A stretch of 36,468 nt of DNA from JAEKLB01 sp050249235 (GCA_050249235.1 JBFWQW010000018.1:1-36468); one strand, 5' to 3'; shown: positions 1-6,217, counted from the stretch's first letter. Notes: generated by a model from the sequence alone, not told the origin. Made by a program: numbers and translations.

Positions 1-126
1 GGATCAAGCGCGTCGGGTTCGGGTTCCGGTGCTTCGCCCACTACCGCACCCGCGTCCTGCTCTACGCCGGCAAGCCGAACTGGGACCTACTCGCCACCGT
101 CACACCCCGCTGAAATCCGAAGAGCC
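1..126 (+). mobile_element. Right end of an ISL3-family insertion sequence
   Basis: Only the last 126 bases of the element lie in the window. They hold the 3' end of the transposase and a terminal sequence CTGAAATCCGAAGAGCC (110-126). Its reverse complement starts GGCTCTTC, the form I recall for ISL3-family terminal inverted repeats. The transposase stop codon lies inside this terminal repeat. The following bases (from 127) read in the same phase into an HNH endonuclease, so the element sits inside a DUF222 gene. The left end and the target duplication are outside the window, so the exact boundary (126 or 127) is inferred. Confidence 0.75.
3..113 (+). CDS. ISL3-family transposase, C-terminal fragment (starts outside window)
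   Basis: An open frame enters from the window edge and ends with TGA at 111-113. It encodes 36 residues including GFGFRCFAHYRTRVLLYAG, ending NWDLLATVTPR. This tail (GFRxFxxYRxRxLLYAG) is what I recognise as the end of the DDE transposases of actinobacterial ISL3 elements, which move the IS by cut-and-paste or copy-in. The catalytic domain is not in the window, so activity cannot be judged. The stop codon overlaps the IS terminal repeat, which is usual for compact IS elements. Confidence 0.75.
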   Translation: MKRVGFGFRCFAHYRTRVLLYAGKPNWDLLATVTPR

Positions 127-128
127 CC

Positions 129-275
129 CGAACCATCCCCGCCCCCCTCTGGAACGCCCTCGTGATCCGCGACCGGCACTGCCGGTACCCCGGCTGTGAC
201 CGGCACGCCCACTGGTGCGACGGCCACCACCTCCAACCGTGGGAACACGGCGGCACCACCCGACCCGACAACCTC
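129..275 (+). pseudogene. DUF222/13E12-type HNH endonuclease, internal fragment (left of the inserted element)
   Basis: In the same phase as the IS transposase, the sequence after the IS end reads RTIPAPLWNALVIRDRHC and then a CRYPGC zinc-type motif, DGHHLQPWEHGG and RPDNL. This is the C-terminal HNH nuclease domain of DUF222 (13E12 repeat) proteins. The usual continuation (VLLCxxHHxxxHE) is missing here: after the Asn-Leu codons the reading runs into unrelated sequence. The missing part is found in phase at 5780-5968, so the gene was split by the 5.5 kb element. The N-terminal DUF222 half is cut off by the ISL3 element, so even after precise excision of the larger element the gene would lack its own start, unless the IS also left. 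Confidence 0.85.
270..275 (+). other. attL core (AACCTC)
   Basis: AACCTC encodes Asn-Leu of the HNH motif in the left gene fragment. It is identical to 5780-5785, and the bases on either side differ (C/A here, T/G on the right), so the shared core is exactly six bases. The true crossover dinucleotide of the serine recombinase must lie within it. Left of the core is host DNA (B arm), right of it is element DNA (P arm). Confidence 0.8.
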
Positions 276-322
276 ACACGTCTCAAAGGGGACCCTTGCG
301 GCGAGAGGGAGGCCGGCCGGCC

Positions 323-2695
323 TCAGACCTCCTGGTCGACCGGACTCATATCCAGGTAGGCCCTGTACGCCGGGTGCACCTCGAACCTTGCTGCTGATCC
401 TCGCTGCTCGGACAGGTTCCGAGCCAGAGCCGCCAGCCGTCGCTCGTCCCTAGCGTCTTCTTCGTAGGAGAACCGTCCGTCCGCCGTCTCAATGCCAAGA
501 AAGGACAAATGTCTTAACCGTGCGACAACCTGTTCTATCCGGTCCTCCGTGAGACCCGCACGCATGACGGCGTCCTCCAGCCACTCCGAGTCAAGAACAG
601 TTGGGGCTCCGGCGAACTCAAAGAGAACTGACTCCAGCTCGGCGATGGTGAGCCCGTTCTCGACCAGGAGCGCCTCAAAGGCAAACTGTGAATACAGCGC
701 CAACGCGGATCGAAGGTCTTCCTCGTCAATCCGGTCGTGCCGTCGATTCACCGCCGAATCAAGTGCGGCAGCGCAGAACTGAACGACATCTCGCGGACGC
801 GGGAGCACGTTGGCGAGAATGAACTCGCGAACCGAGACGCCATCGACATCCGCAACAAAGAACCGCGTCCAAAGGTCCTCTGGGGCGCTACCGTCATGTG
901 TGGCGATGTACCTCTCTTCGAGGACGCGAAGCAGTAGCTCAGGGTCATCCCATGTAAGCCGAGTCAGAGGAATTTTGTCCGGCTCGCGAGCAATCCTCGT
1001 GATCCGCTCGAAGATGTCGCTTCTCAAGAAGACGGCCAGCGAAACGTCAATAGACCTCCGCCGCGAATCGGATCGCCTCAGGAACGTTGAGATACGGCGG
1101 ATAGCCGTAAGCAAGCCCAGAAGGAGATGGGACAACTTGTCCAGGTCGGCAGAGCGGTCCCATGCCTTGTCGAGATTATCGATGAGTACGCATACACGAT
1201 CGCGCTGCGATAGAGCGCCGTCGAGTAGCGTCCTCAGCTCTACTAGGTGAGTGCCATGAATGGTTTGTGTAATCGCCTCCCGGAAGTCAGCTACGCCTCC
1301 GGTGGCTTCGACCGCGGAGGCGGCCGCTACAACATTCTCCAGTCTGACGGAGAACTCCTCATCTATGCCGTTGTCGGGGTTGTTCACATAGTCGATCAGG
1401 CGACCTTCTGGTGACTCGGGCGATGGCTGGAGAATCCGCTGCTGGAACTGCTCCGCTAGAACCCGGGCAACTTCAGATACCAGGAGGAACTGCCACAACG
1501 CTTCGACGGCGTACGTCCGTTGGTCCTCCTGCTCGAATTGGCCCAGGAGCCGAACGACAGCCTCCAGTTCGTAACTGCTCGGTTGGATAACACACACTAC
1601 GTTTTGGGGATCACGTCTTAACGTGTGAGTGGCCTGGAGAAAGTTCGCCGTCTTACCGCATCCCTTTCGACCCACAAACACCGTAGTGTTGCGTTCAAGT
1701 ACGTGACGATATGCGGCAGTCTCAACGAAGTACGACGGCAAGTCGGAAGCTTCGTTCTCGGCAACCGGTTCCCCAAAGGTGAGCGATCGAAGCTCCGTCT
1801 CCAGAGCGAGTGAGGCAGCTGGGTTGGAAGGGCGAACCGCTTCGAGTGCCGTACCTAGCCATACGTCAACGTGGGCGGAAAGGTCCGTGGAGGTCCGATA
1901 CGTGTAGGAGAGATCGCGGTAGTCCAACGGAGTTAGGTCGTCCTCTTCCTCGACCACCATTAGGACCTTCTTGCCGAAGCCGCGTGCTACGCCCGCCATG
2001 AGGGCAGCGCGGGCGTTGTGGATTGAGGCGTCATGGTGCCTTCGAGGCGAGAGATGCGCGATCACCACTGTCGCGTTGTAGATCTGCTGGGCGTACCATG
2101 TGAAGGGGTACACGGACCCTTCCGAGGGGTCGTAATGAATTGTCCGACGACCGCGGCGCTCCTCCAGGTCCAACCTGCGGGTCAAATGGCGAGAAGCATC
2201 CGTGGCGAAGGCGGAATGCAAGTAGAAGATGTCCGCCTGCGCGGAGGGCTGTAACCCTGGGCGGATGGCAATATCCAGCAGACTCGTCGCTTGAAGGTGG
2301 GGCGAATCGGCGAGGAAGCGGCTCCTTACGTCGTCCGAATTGATGTAGGGCGCGTAGCCAATAGTTGTGAGAATCCGAAGGCGACGCCACTGCTGCTCGG
2401 CTGTGGCATCGGCCTCGTCATACATCGGCCAGATTCTCTTTCCAGTCCCGATGGCGTAGCCGAGCTCGAACATCACGTTCGGATTGAGAGATGTGACCTC
2501 CCCTGCGAAGACGTCGGCGTCATCGATTGCTTCAAGAACTTGGGAGATGATGAGCTGACCAGCTACTGCCAACTCCTCCCAGGTCTGAGTAGCCGCCATG
2601 CCAAGACCGGCAATCTTCCGTGCAGCCTCGCGCATGGTCTCGGCGCGAGTCGGAGGTTGCGATGGGTATGCGAAGAAGACACTGTGGTCAGGCAT
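323..2695 (-). CDS. Tandem TIR/deoxyribosyltransferase-like domains fused to a P-loop ATPase; probable antiphage effector
   Basis: This 790-residue protein is the cargo of the element. Residues 1-145 form a Rossmann-like TIR/nucleoside-deoxyribosyltransferase-type domain with the motif NPNVMFELGYAIGTGKRI (73-90), whose Glu is the expected catalytic residue. Residues about 153-256 look like a second, degenerate copy (IHNARAALMAGVARGFGKKV) without that Glu. A P-loop ATPase follows: Walker A GRKGCGKT (342-349), Walker B VLIDNLDKAW (Asp506, Asp509) and FLRSDIFE (556-563), which recalls Sll1717-type P-loop ATPases, then a helical C-terminus. Sensor or effector NTPases with TIR-like domains are common in bacterial immunity. 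ATG at 2695 is chosen because GGAGG lies 4 nt upstream and the first domain starts there; a TTG at 2797 would add 34 low-complexity residues. Function is inferred. Confidence 0.8.
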   Translation of the reverse strand: MPDHSVFFAYPSQPPTRAETMREAARKIAGLGMAATQTWEELAVAGQLIISQVLEAIDDADVFAGEVTSLNPNVMFELGYAIGTGKRIWPMYDEADATAEQQWRRLRILTTIGYAPYINSDDVRSRFLADSPHLQATSLLDIAIRPGLQPSAQADIFYLHSAFATDASRHLTRRLDLEERRGRRTIHYDPSEGSVYPFTWYAQQIYNATVVIAHLSPRRHHDASIHNARAALMAGVARGFGKKVLMVVEEEDDLTPLDYRDLSYTYRTSTDLSAHVDVWLGTALEAVRPSNPAASLALETELRSLTFGEPVAENEASDLPSYFVETAAYRHVLERNTTVFVGRKGCGKTANFLQATHTLRRDPQNVVCVIQPSSYELEAVVRLLGQFEQEDQRTYAVEALWQFLLVSEVARVLAEQFQQRILQPSPESPEGRLIDYVNNPDNGIDEEFSVRLENVVAAASAVEATGGVADFREAITQTIHGTHLVELRTLLDGALSQRDRVCVLIDNLDKAWDRSADLDKLSHLLLGLLTAIRRISTFLRRSDSRRRSIDVSLAVFLRSDIFERITRIAREPDKIPLTRLTWDDPELLLRVLEERYIATHDGSAPEDLWTRFFVADVDGVSVREFILANVLPRPRDVVQFCAAALDSAVNRRHDRIDEEDLRSALALYSQFAFEALLVENGLTIAELESVLFEFAGAPTVLDSEWLEDAVMRAGLTEDRIEQVVARLRHLSFLGIETADGRFSYEEDARDERRLAALARNLSEQRGSAARFEVHPAYRAYLDMSPVDQEV

Positions 2696-2721
2696 CAGTC
2701 CTCCGGCGGTGGGTGCGGCAG

Positions 2722-2727
2722 ACGATA
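2722..2727 (-). promoter_or_regulatory. Candidate -10 element for the TIR/ATPase gene
   Basis: On the minus strand the hexamer TATCGT fits the actinobacterial TANNNT -10 form. It would place transcription start near 2715, giving a leader of about 20 nt with the GGAGG Shine-Dalgarno site and the ATG at 2695. No convincing -35 hexamer is seen. A short inverted repeat CTTCA-CT-TGAAG (2746-2757) lies just upstream, where an operator could sit. Confidence 0.4.
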
Positions 2728-2803
2728 CGGCGCTGTCCGCCACCGCTTCACTTGAAGTAGCAACGAAACTGGTCGAGGGCGGAGGAGGGGCGGTCAAGGC
2801 CGT

Positions 2804-2873
2804 AGGCCGACCCCGACCGTTGGGAGCGGGTTGACGGTCCCGGTCAGTTGGGAGGGGACACTTGGGTCGGCCT
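2804..2873. repeat. 10-bp inverted repeat between the cargo gene and the rep operon
   Basis: AGGCCGACCC (2804-2813) is exactly reversed as GGGTCGGCCT (2864-2873), with 50 bases between. The pair sits in the 324-base stretch between the divergent starts of the TIR/ATPase gene (2695) and the HTH-like gene (3020). No other gene is convincing in this stretch. The pair could be an operator or part of the replication origin recognised by Rep; the sequence alone does not decide. Confidence 0.4.
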
Positions 2874-3019
2874 CGCCCGTGGGGCGGGGCCTGACCGCCG
2901 TCGTTCCTGGCTGGCTGCGGCCTGAACTACATGCCTGTAGTCGCGCTCGCCGATTCGCGAGTAGGGTCGGGCGGGTGGACTTCCGTAGTGATCCGAGCCC
3001 GAGCCCTGAGGGGCAGGGG

Positions 3020-3367
3020 ATGGCGCGTCGGGCGTGGGATGCGTACGCCCGGACGGTGCGGTCGGGTGCTCGTCGGGCGCTGACGTCGCCGGTGATGGAG
3101 CCGGCGATCAAGGCGGTGGCGGCTCGGATGACGGCCGACATGGTGGGGTTCTGGCTGGCGTGGCATCTCCATGGCGGCTTCGAGGGCCTGGTGGAGCTGG
3201 GGATGCATCCGTCGACGGTGTGGCGGAAGGTGAAGCGGTTCCGCACGGTGACCGGGAAGCATCCGGACGAGTTCCAGATCCCCGGCGTCACCCTCGACCG
3301 GGCCGCGTACTGGGACTGGGCGCGCCAGACCGGCGGCAAGTCGCTAGCCGAAGGCATCCGGGGCTGA
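3020..3367 (+). CDS. Small HTH-like protein preceding rep
   Basis: A 115-residue protein. Its centre (FWLAWHLHGGFEGLVELGMH followed by PSTVWRKVKRF) looks like a helix-turn-helix with a basic recognition helix, ending in a short segment YWDWARQTGGK. Small DNA-binding proteins of this sort often precede Rep in actinobacterial plasmids and integrative elements, and could control replication or act as accessory factor. The frame is open back to a TTG at 2831, but ATG 3020 has a GAGGGGCAGGGG purine run directly in front and starts the conserved-looking part, so it is preferred. It is 3 nt upstream of rep and almost certainly co-transcribed. I do not recognise a named family. Confidence 0.65.
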   Translation: MARRAWDAYARTVRSGARRALTSPVMEPAIKAVAARMTADMVGFWLAWHLHGGFEGLVELGMHPSTVWRKVKRFRTVTGKHPDEFQIPGVTLDRAAYWDWARQTGGKSLAEGIRG

Positions 3368-3370
3368 CCG

Positions 3371-4180
3371 ATGGAACCCGTCCGTGCTGGCGTCGACCTG
3401 TCACCTGCTACTCGCAATCTGGCGGGTGAGTCGGTGGTGCGGGTCGAGGGCGCGCCGGTCGGGTGGGTGCTGTCGGTGTGCCCGGCGGCGGGCGAGGCGG
3501 GCGGCTCGTTCCGCATTGCGGCCCGCGAGCCGAAGCCGCGTCATGACGGGCCGACGGCTGATCCGGAGCGGGCGGCGTCGGAGGCGGCTCGGCGGGCTCG
3601 GGGGAAGCTGCGCCGCTACTGCAGGGCTCATGGGCTGAACCGGCTGGGCACGCTCACCTACCGGGGCGAGGGCTGTCACGACCCGATTCAGCTGCGGGGA
3701 CATGTGCGGGTGTTCTTCAAGGCGCTTCGGGCGTTGCTGGGCGGCGTGGCGTTCCCGTACGTGTGGACGGCCGAGTGGCACAAGTCCGGCCACGGCCTCC
3801 ACGTGCACTTCGCCGTCGGGCAGTTCGTCAAACGGTCCTTGATCGAGCGGGCCTGGGGCCACGGCTTCGTCCACATCAAGCTGCTCGGCGATCTTCCCGT
3901 CGGGTCGGGCCAGTGGGAGGAGGCCCGCAAGGCGGCCGGGTACCTGTCGAAGTACGTCGGCAAGGCGTTCATCGACGAGGGCCGCATCCCCGGGCTACAT
4001 CGCTACGAGGTCGCCCAGGGCTTCCAGCCCGAGGTCGTGCAGGTCTACGGCCGCACCGCCGACGCGGCCATCACCGACGCATGCCGGTTGTTCAGCGGTC
4101 GCGAACCGGCTCGCCGCTGGTCATCGGCTGACGTCGTGGGCTGGGAAGGTCCGCCGGCGGTGTGGGTCCAATGGGCCTGA
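3371..4180 (+). CDS. rep: HUH-type rolling-circle replication initiator (Rep)
   Basis: A 269-residue protein with the three expected Rep motifs: TLTY (94-97), the metal-binding HUH motif LHVHF with His144 and His146, and the catalytic-tyrosine motif YLSKYVGK with Tyr191 and Tyr195 and a Lys between. This order and spacing fits the single-strand nicking domain of G2P/Rep-type proteins from filamentous phages, microviruses and small plasmids. It would nick the origin of the element and start rolling-circle copying after excision. No helicase domain follows, so it would need a host helicase. It begins 3 nt after the HTH-like gene and lacks a strong ribosome site of its own, which suggests translational coupling. 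Confidence 0.82.
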   Translation: MEPVRAGVDLSPATRNLAGESVVRVEGAPVGWVLSVCPAAGEAGGSFRIAAREPKPRHDGPTADPERAASEAARRARGKLRRYCRAHGLNRLGTLTYRGEGCHDPIQLRGHVRVFFKALRALLGGVAFPYVWTAEWHKSGHGLHVHFAVGQFVKRSLIERAWGHGFVHIKLLGDLPVGSGQWEEARKAAGYLSKYVGKAFIDEGRIPGLHRYEVAQGFQPEVVQVYGRTADAAITDACRLFSGREPARRWSSADVVGWEGPPAVWVQWA

Positions 4181-4494
4181 CACCCGACGAGCTCGCCGCC
4201 TGGGTGACCGCTAGCTGTGTCCGCCATGACGTCCCCGTCAAGGTGGCCGACAGCCTGGTCATCGGTCAGGTCGTGGCGCTGCTGACCGGAAAGGGGGAAG
4301 GGGGTCCCGGCGGGCCAGCGAAGCGCCGCCGGGACCCCGCTCCCTCTCCCTCAGATTCGCCAGACCGGGTCGACCCGGTTCGGATCGAAGCGGGACCGGG
4401 CCTGGGCAGCCGGCTTGATGACGGCGTGGTCGAGGAGGGCGGCCACGATGGCGTGCTGGCGCCCCAGGTTCAGCTCCGCCCACCGGCTGCGTAG
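4171..4494 (+). CDS. Small protein of unknown function after rep
   Basis: The ATG overlaps the end of rep (ATGGGCCTGA, stop at 4178-4180). The first 45 codons (starting MGLTPDELAAWVTASCVRHD, then VPVKVADSLVIGQVVALLTG) look like a genuine compact helical protein, of a type I have the impression of seeing beside Rep genes in actinobacterial elements. After that the frame runs through a strong hairpin (4301-4338) and then antisense to the 3' end of the recombinase gene, where the residues are low-complexity. The real protein may therefore be shorter in related elements, or end here after a mutation. No function is proposed. Confidence 0.45.
   Translation: MGLTPDELAAWVTASCVRHDVPVKVADSLVIGQVVALLTGKGEGGPGGPAKRRRDPAPSPSDSPDRVDPVRIEAGPGLGSRLDDGVVEEGGHDGVLAPQVQLRPPAA
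4301..4338. terminator. Bidirectional hairpin terminator between rep operon and recombinase
   Basis: GGGGTCCCGGCGG (4301-4313) pairs perfectly with CCGCCGGGACCCC (4326-4338) around a 12-nt loop. It lies 12 bases beyond the recombinase stop codon on the minus strand and downstream of rep on the plus strand, the right place for a shared terminator of convergent transcripts. No U-tract follows, which is usual for high-GC actinobacteria. Confidence 0.65.
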
Positions 4495-5754
4495 CTCGGC
4501 GGCGTTGCCGACCCAGCCGGTCAACGCGCTCGTCTGCGTGAGCCGCCCCAACTGCCGCTCCACACCGCCGATCCGGTCCTGCACCGGCTTGCGGGCGGCG
4601 AGCCATTCCCGTTGGCTGATTTCGCCTCGACCGTGCAGGGCCGCGAGTTCATCGAGTTGGCGGCGAGCCTGGGCGAGTTCCTCGGACAGCGCGCCTGCCT
4701 GCTCGTCGGCCCCGGCACGACCGGCCAGCGCGTCGGCGAGTTCGGGCGAGTCCAACCGGTACAGGACCGCTTCAGCGATCAGTTCCTCGAGCGGGCCGGC
4801 GACCACCGTCATCCGCCCGCACCCGCCGTGGTCCGGGCCCGAGGCGCAGACATAGCGGCGGGTCGTCTCCCGCCGTGACGAGAACAGCTTGTTGCCGCAG
4901 CGACCACAGCGCAGCAAACCGGTGAGCAGATAGCTGCGCGGCGCCCGACGGCGGGCGAGCGCCCGCTCCTCCATCCGAGCCAGCACACGGTCCCGGTCGG
5001 CCGGCGAAATGATCGGCTCCCACACCGCCGGCCCGACCACCTCGCCCCGATGCTCCCGCAGCCCGGCGATCCGACCCGACCGCAGCATCGCCCGCAACGT
5101 CGGCGTCTTCCACGGCCCACCAGCAACCGTGCGGACCTCGTTGGCATCCAGCCACGTGGCCAGCGACCGCAAGCTCTCACCGGCAAGGAACCGCTCAACC
5201 AGTCCCCGGATGACCGCCGCCTCATCCGCCCGCACCGTGATCCGGTCCGACTCGTAGCCGAAGGGCCGATGACTTCCACCGTGGGGACGACCGGCGGCCG
5301 CCACTTCGTCGAGCTTGCGGCGCACCCGACGGCCCTTGCTCGCTGACTCGTCGGACGCCACCGCCGCCAAGATTCGCGCCAACAGCAGTCCGTCACCGTT
5401 GCCGATGTCGAGGTTTCCACTCGAAACGAACTGCACGGGCGGGCTCCCCGCCGCACTCAACACGTCAACGAAGCGGTCCAGGTCCTTGGTCGAGCGGGTC
5501 AACCGGTCGTGGTGGTACACGATCACCCCATCGCGGAACCCGTCACGCACATCGGTCAACAGCTGCTCGAAGGCAGGCCGCCGCTTGCCCGAGAAGGCCG
5601 ACACGTCGTTGTCGACGTACTCATGGCCGACCACCCATCCGGACTCCCGGGCGAGCCGCCGGCAGTCGTCGAGCTGCCGGCTCACGCCGAGCGCCGACCC
5701 GTCCTGGTCCGAGGAGATCCGGGCGTACACCGCTGCCGACCGCACTGTTCGCAT
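4351..5754 (-). CDS. int: Large serine recombinase (integrase) of the element
   Basis: A 467-residue serine integrase. Residues 1-145 are the resolvase catalytic domain: YARISSDQDG contains the nucleophilic Ser (14 or 15), with NDVSAFSGKRRPAFEQLL and the YHHDRLTR arginine motif downstream. A recombinase domain follows (FGYESD to about 260), then a zinc ribbon with CGRCGNKLF and a second Cys pair, and a coiled-coil segment (AQARRQLDELAALHGRGEIS). The end, FDPNRVDPVWRI, and the NDVSA-GKRRP segment closely match what I recall of the phiRv1 integrase (about 469 residues). It lies next to attR, as expected for a gene that integrates and, with a directionality factor, excises the element. All catalytic-region motifs appear intact. 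Confidence 0.92.
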   Translation of the reverse strand: MRTVRSAAVYARISSDQDGSALGVSRQLDDCRRLARESGWVVGHEYVDNDVSAFSGKRRPAFEQLLTDVRDGFRDGVIVYHHDRLTRSTKDLDRFVDVLSAAGSPPVQFVSSGNLDIGNGDGLLLARILAAVASDESASKGRRVRRKLDEVAAAGRPHGGSHRPFGYESDRITVRADEAAVIRGLVERFLAGESLRSLATWLDANEVRTVAGGPWKTPTLRAMLRSGRIAGLREHRGEVVGPAVWEPIISPADRDRVLARMEERALARRRAPRSYLLTGLLRCGRCGNKLFSSRRETTRRYVCASGPDHGGCGRMTVVAGPLEELIAEAVLYRLDSPELADALAGRAGADEQAGALSEELAQARRQLDELAALHGRGEISQREWLAARKPVQDRIGGVERQLGRLTQTSALTGWVGNAAELRSRWAELNLGRQHAIVAALLDHAVIKPAAQARSRFDPNRVDPVWRI

Positions 5755-5776
5755 CGGGTCAGACTAACGAACAGTG
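5743..5776. promoter_or_regulatory. Recombinase promoter with 9-bp inverted repeat beside attR
   Basis: CACTGTTCG (5743-5751) is exactly reversed as CGAACAGTG (5768-5776) around a 16-nt centre. The centre contains the recombinase ATG (5752-5754 on the minus strand) and, 6 nt before it, the minus-strand hexamer TAGTCT (5761-5766), a TANNNT -10 element. The start codon would thus lie at or very near the transcript start. The inverted repeat flanks -10 and start codon like an operator. The -35 position falls at about 5784-5789, across the edge of the attachment core. Confidence 0.5.
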
Positions 5777-5779
5777 GCT

Positions 5780-5785
5780 AACCTC
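5780..5785 (+). other. attR core (AACCTC)
   Basis: This is the second copy of the six-base core, again encoding Asn-Leu, followed in phase by the rest of the HNH motif (VLLC). The recombinase start codon is 25 bases to the left. Element DNA lies to the left and host DNA to the right. Confidence 0.8.
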
Positions 5786-5968
5786 GTGCTCCTCTGCGTC
5801 CGGCACCACCACCACCTCCACGAACCCGGCTGGCACGCCAAGCTCCTCCCCGACCTCACCTTCGAAGTCACCGCCCCCGACGGCACCCACCACACCAGCC
5901 CCGCCCCCCGCACCCTCACCCGGGGCGGCGACCCGGATGGCGGGCCACCCGACCAGCGGCCGCCGTGA
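5780..5968 (+). pseudogene. DUF222/13E12-type HNH endonuclease, C-terminal fragment (right of the inserted element)
   Basis: From the core on, the frame reads NLVLLCVRHHHHLHEPGW and LPDLTFEVTAPDG and ends with TGA at 5966-5968. This is the second half of the HNH motif (Asn then the distal His cluster) and the tail of a DUF222 protein. It continues the fragment at 129-275 in phase when the element is removed at AACCTC. A GTG at 5774 keeps a short frame open but no independent gene is implied. The recombined product would carry all three HNH residues; in the present state neither fragment can be a nuclease. Confidence 0.85.
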
Positions 5969-6142
5969 CCGGCGGCGCTGCCCGAGGAGGCGGACGGCGA
6001 GGCGTCCGAGGACCGGTGCGGGTCACGGGCCGCGTCGCTCCCGGGGCCGGTGGCGAGCTCGGGCACGTCCTCGCCCCGTCGGCCCCCGGACGGCGCGAGT
6101 CTCCACGTCGGCGACGGCGGGCGGCGGGCGAGATGCCGCGGC

Positions 6143-6187
6143 GACGGACACGGTCCCGACGGACACGGTTCCGACGGACACGGTCCC
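6143..6187 (+). repeat. 15-bp tandem repeat, three copies
   Basis: GACGGACACGGTCCC (6143-6157) is repeated at 6158-6172 (one base different) and 6173-6187. It lies 31 bases before the start of the MaoC-like gene, inside the 249-base stretch 5969-6217 that holds no convincing gene. The unit length is a multiple of three and the frame is open, but the start codon used by the gene lies downstream, so the repeat is probably not translated. Confidence 0.6.
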
Positions 6188-6203
6188 GACGGCGGGGTGT
6201 CTC

Positions 6204-6209
6204 TACGAT
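6204..6209 (+). promoter_or_regulatory. Candidate -10 element for the MaoC-like gene
   Basis: TACGAT fits TANNNT and lies 8 nt before the GTG at 6218, so the transcript would begin at or next to the start codon. No ribosome-binding site is seen between. The same geometry occurs before several other genes here. No -35 hexamer is evident. Confidence 0.45.
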
Positions 6210-6217
6210 CGGCGGCC

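Larger units (their letters stand above)
270..5785. mobile_element. 5.5 kb serine-recombinase integrative element (HUH Rep plus TIR/ATPase cargo) in an HNH gene
   Basis: Two copies of AACCTC (270-275 and 5780-5785) bound a block that interrupts an HNH gene. Joining the outer flanks at this hexamer restores a continuous frame through the HNH motif. Inside are a large serine recombinase adjacent to the right boundary, a HUH Rep with an upstream small HTH-like gene, a small unknown gene, and a large minus-strand cargo gene ending 47 bases from the left boundary. No capsid, terminase, portal or conjugation gene is visible. The organisation fits a minimal integrating, rolling-circle-replicating element or a phage satellite. 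The boundaries are strongly supported; the class is inferred. Confidence 0.88.

Noticed and set aside
2696..2797. TTG start at 2797 for the TIR/ATPase gene
   Set aside because: It adds a Ser/Ala/Pro-rich tail without a ribosome site, whereas ATG 2695 has GGAGG in front and directly precedes the first domain.
2831..3019. N-terminal extension of the HTH-like gene from TTG 2831
   Set aside because: The extension crosses the inverted-repeat region and lacks a conserved look; ATG 3020 has a good purine-rich ribosome site.
6050..6217. Extended N-terminus of the MaoC-like protein
   Set aside because: This part is read from tandem repeats and Arg/Gly-rich intergenic sequence; the hot-dog domain and a -10 hexamer support GTG 6218.
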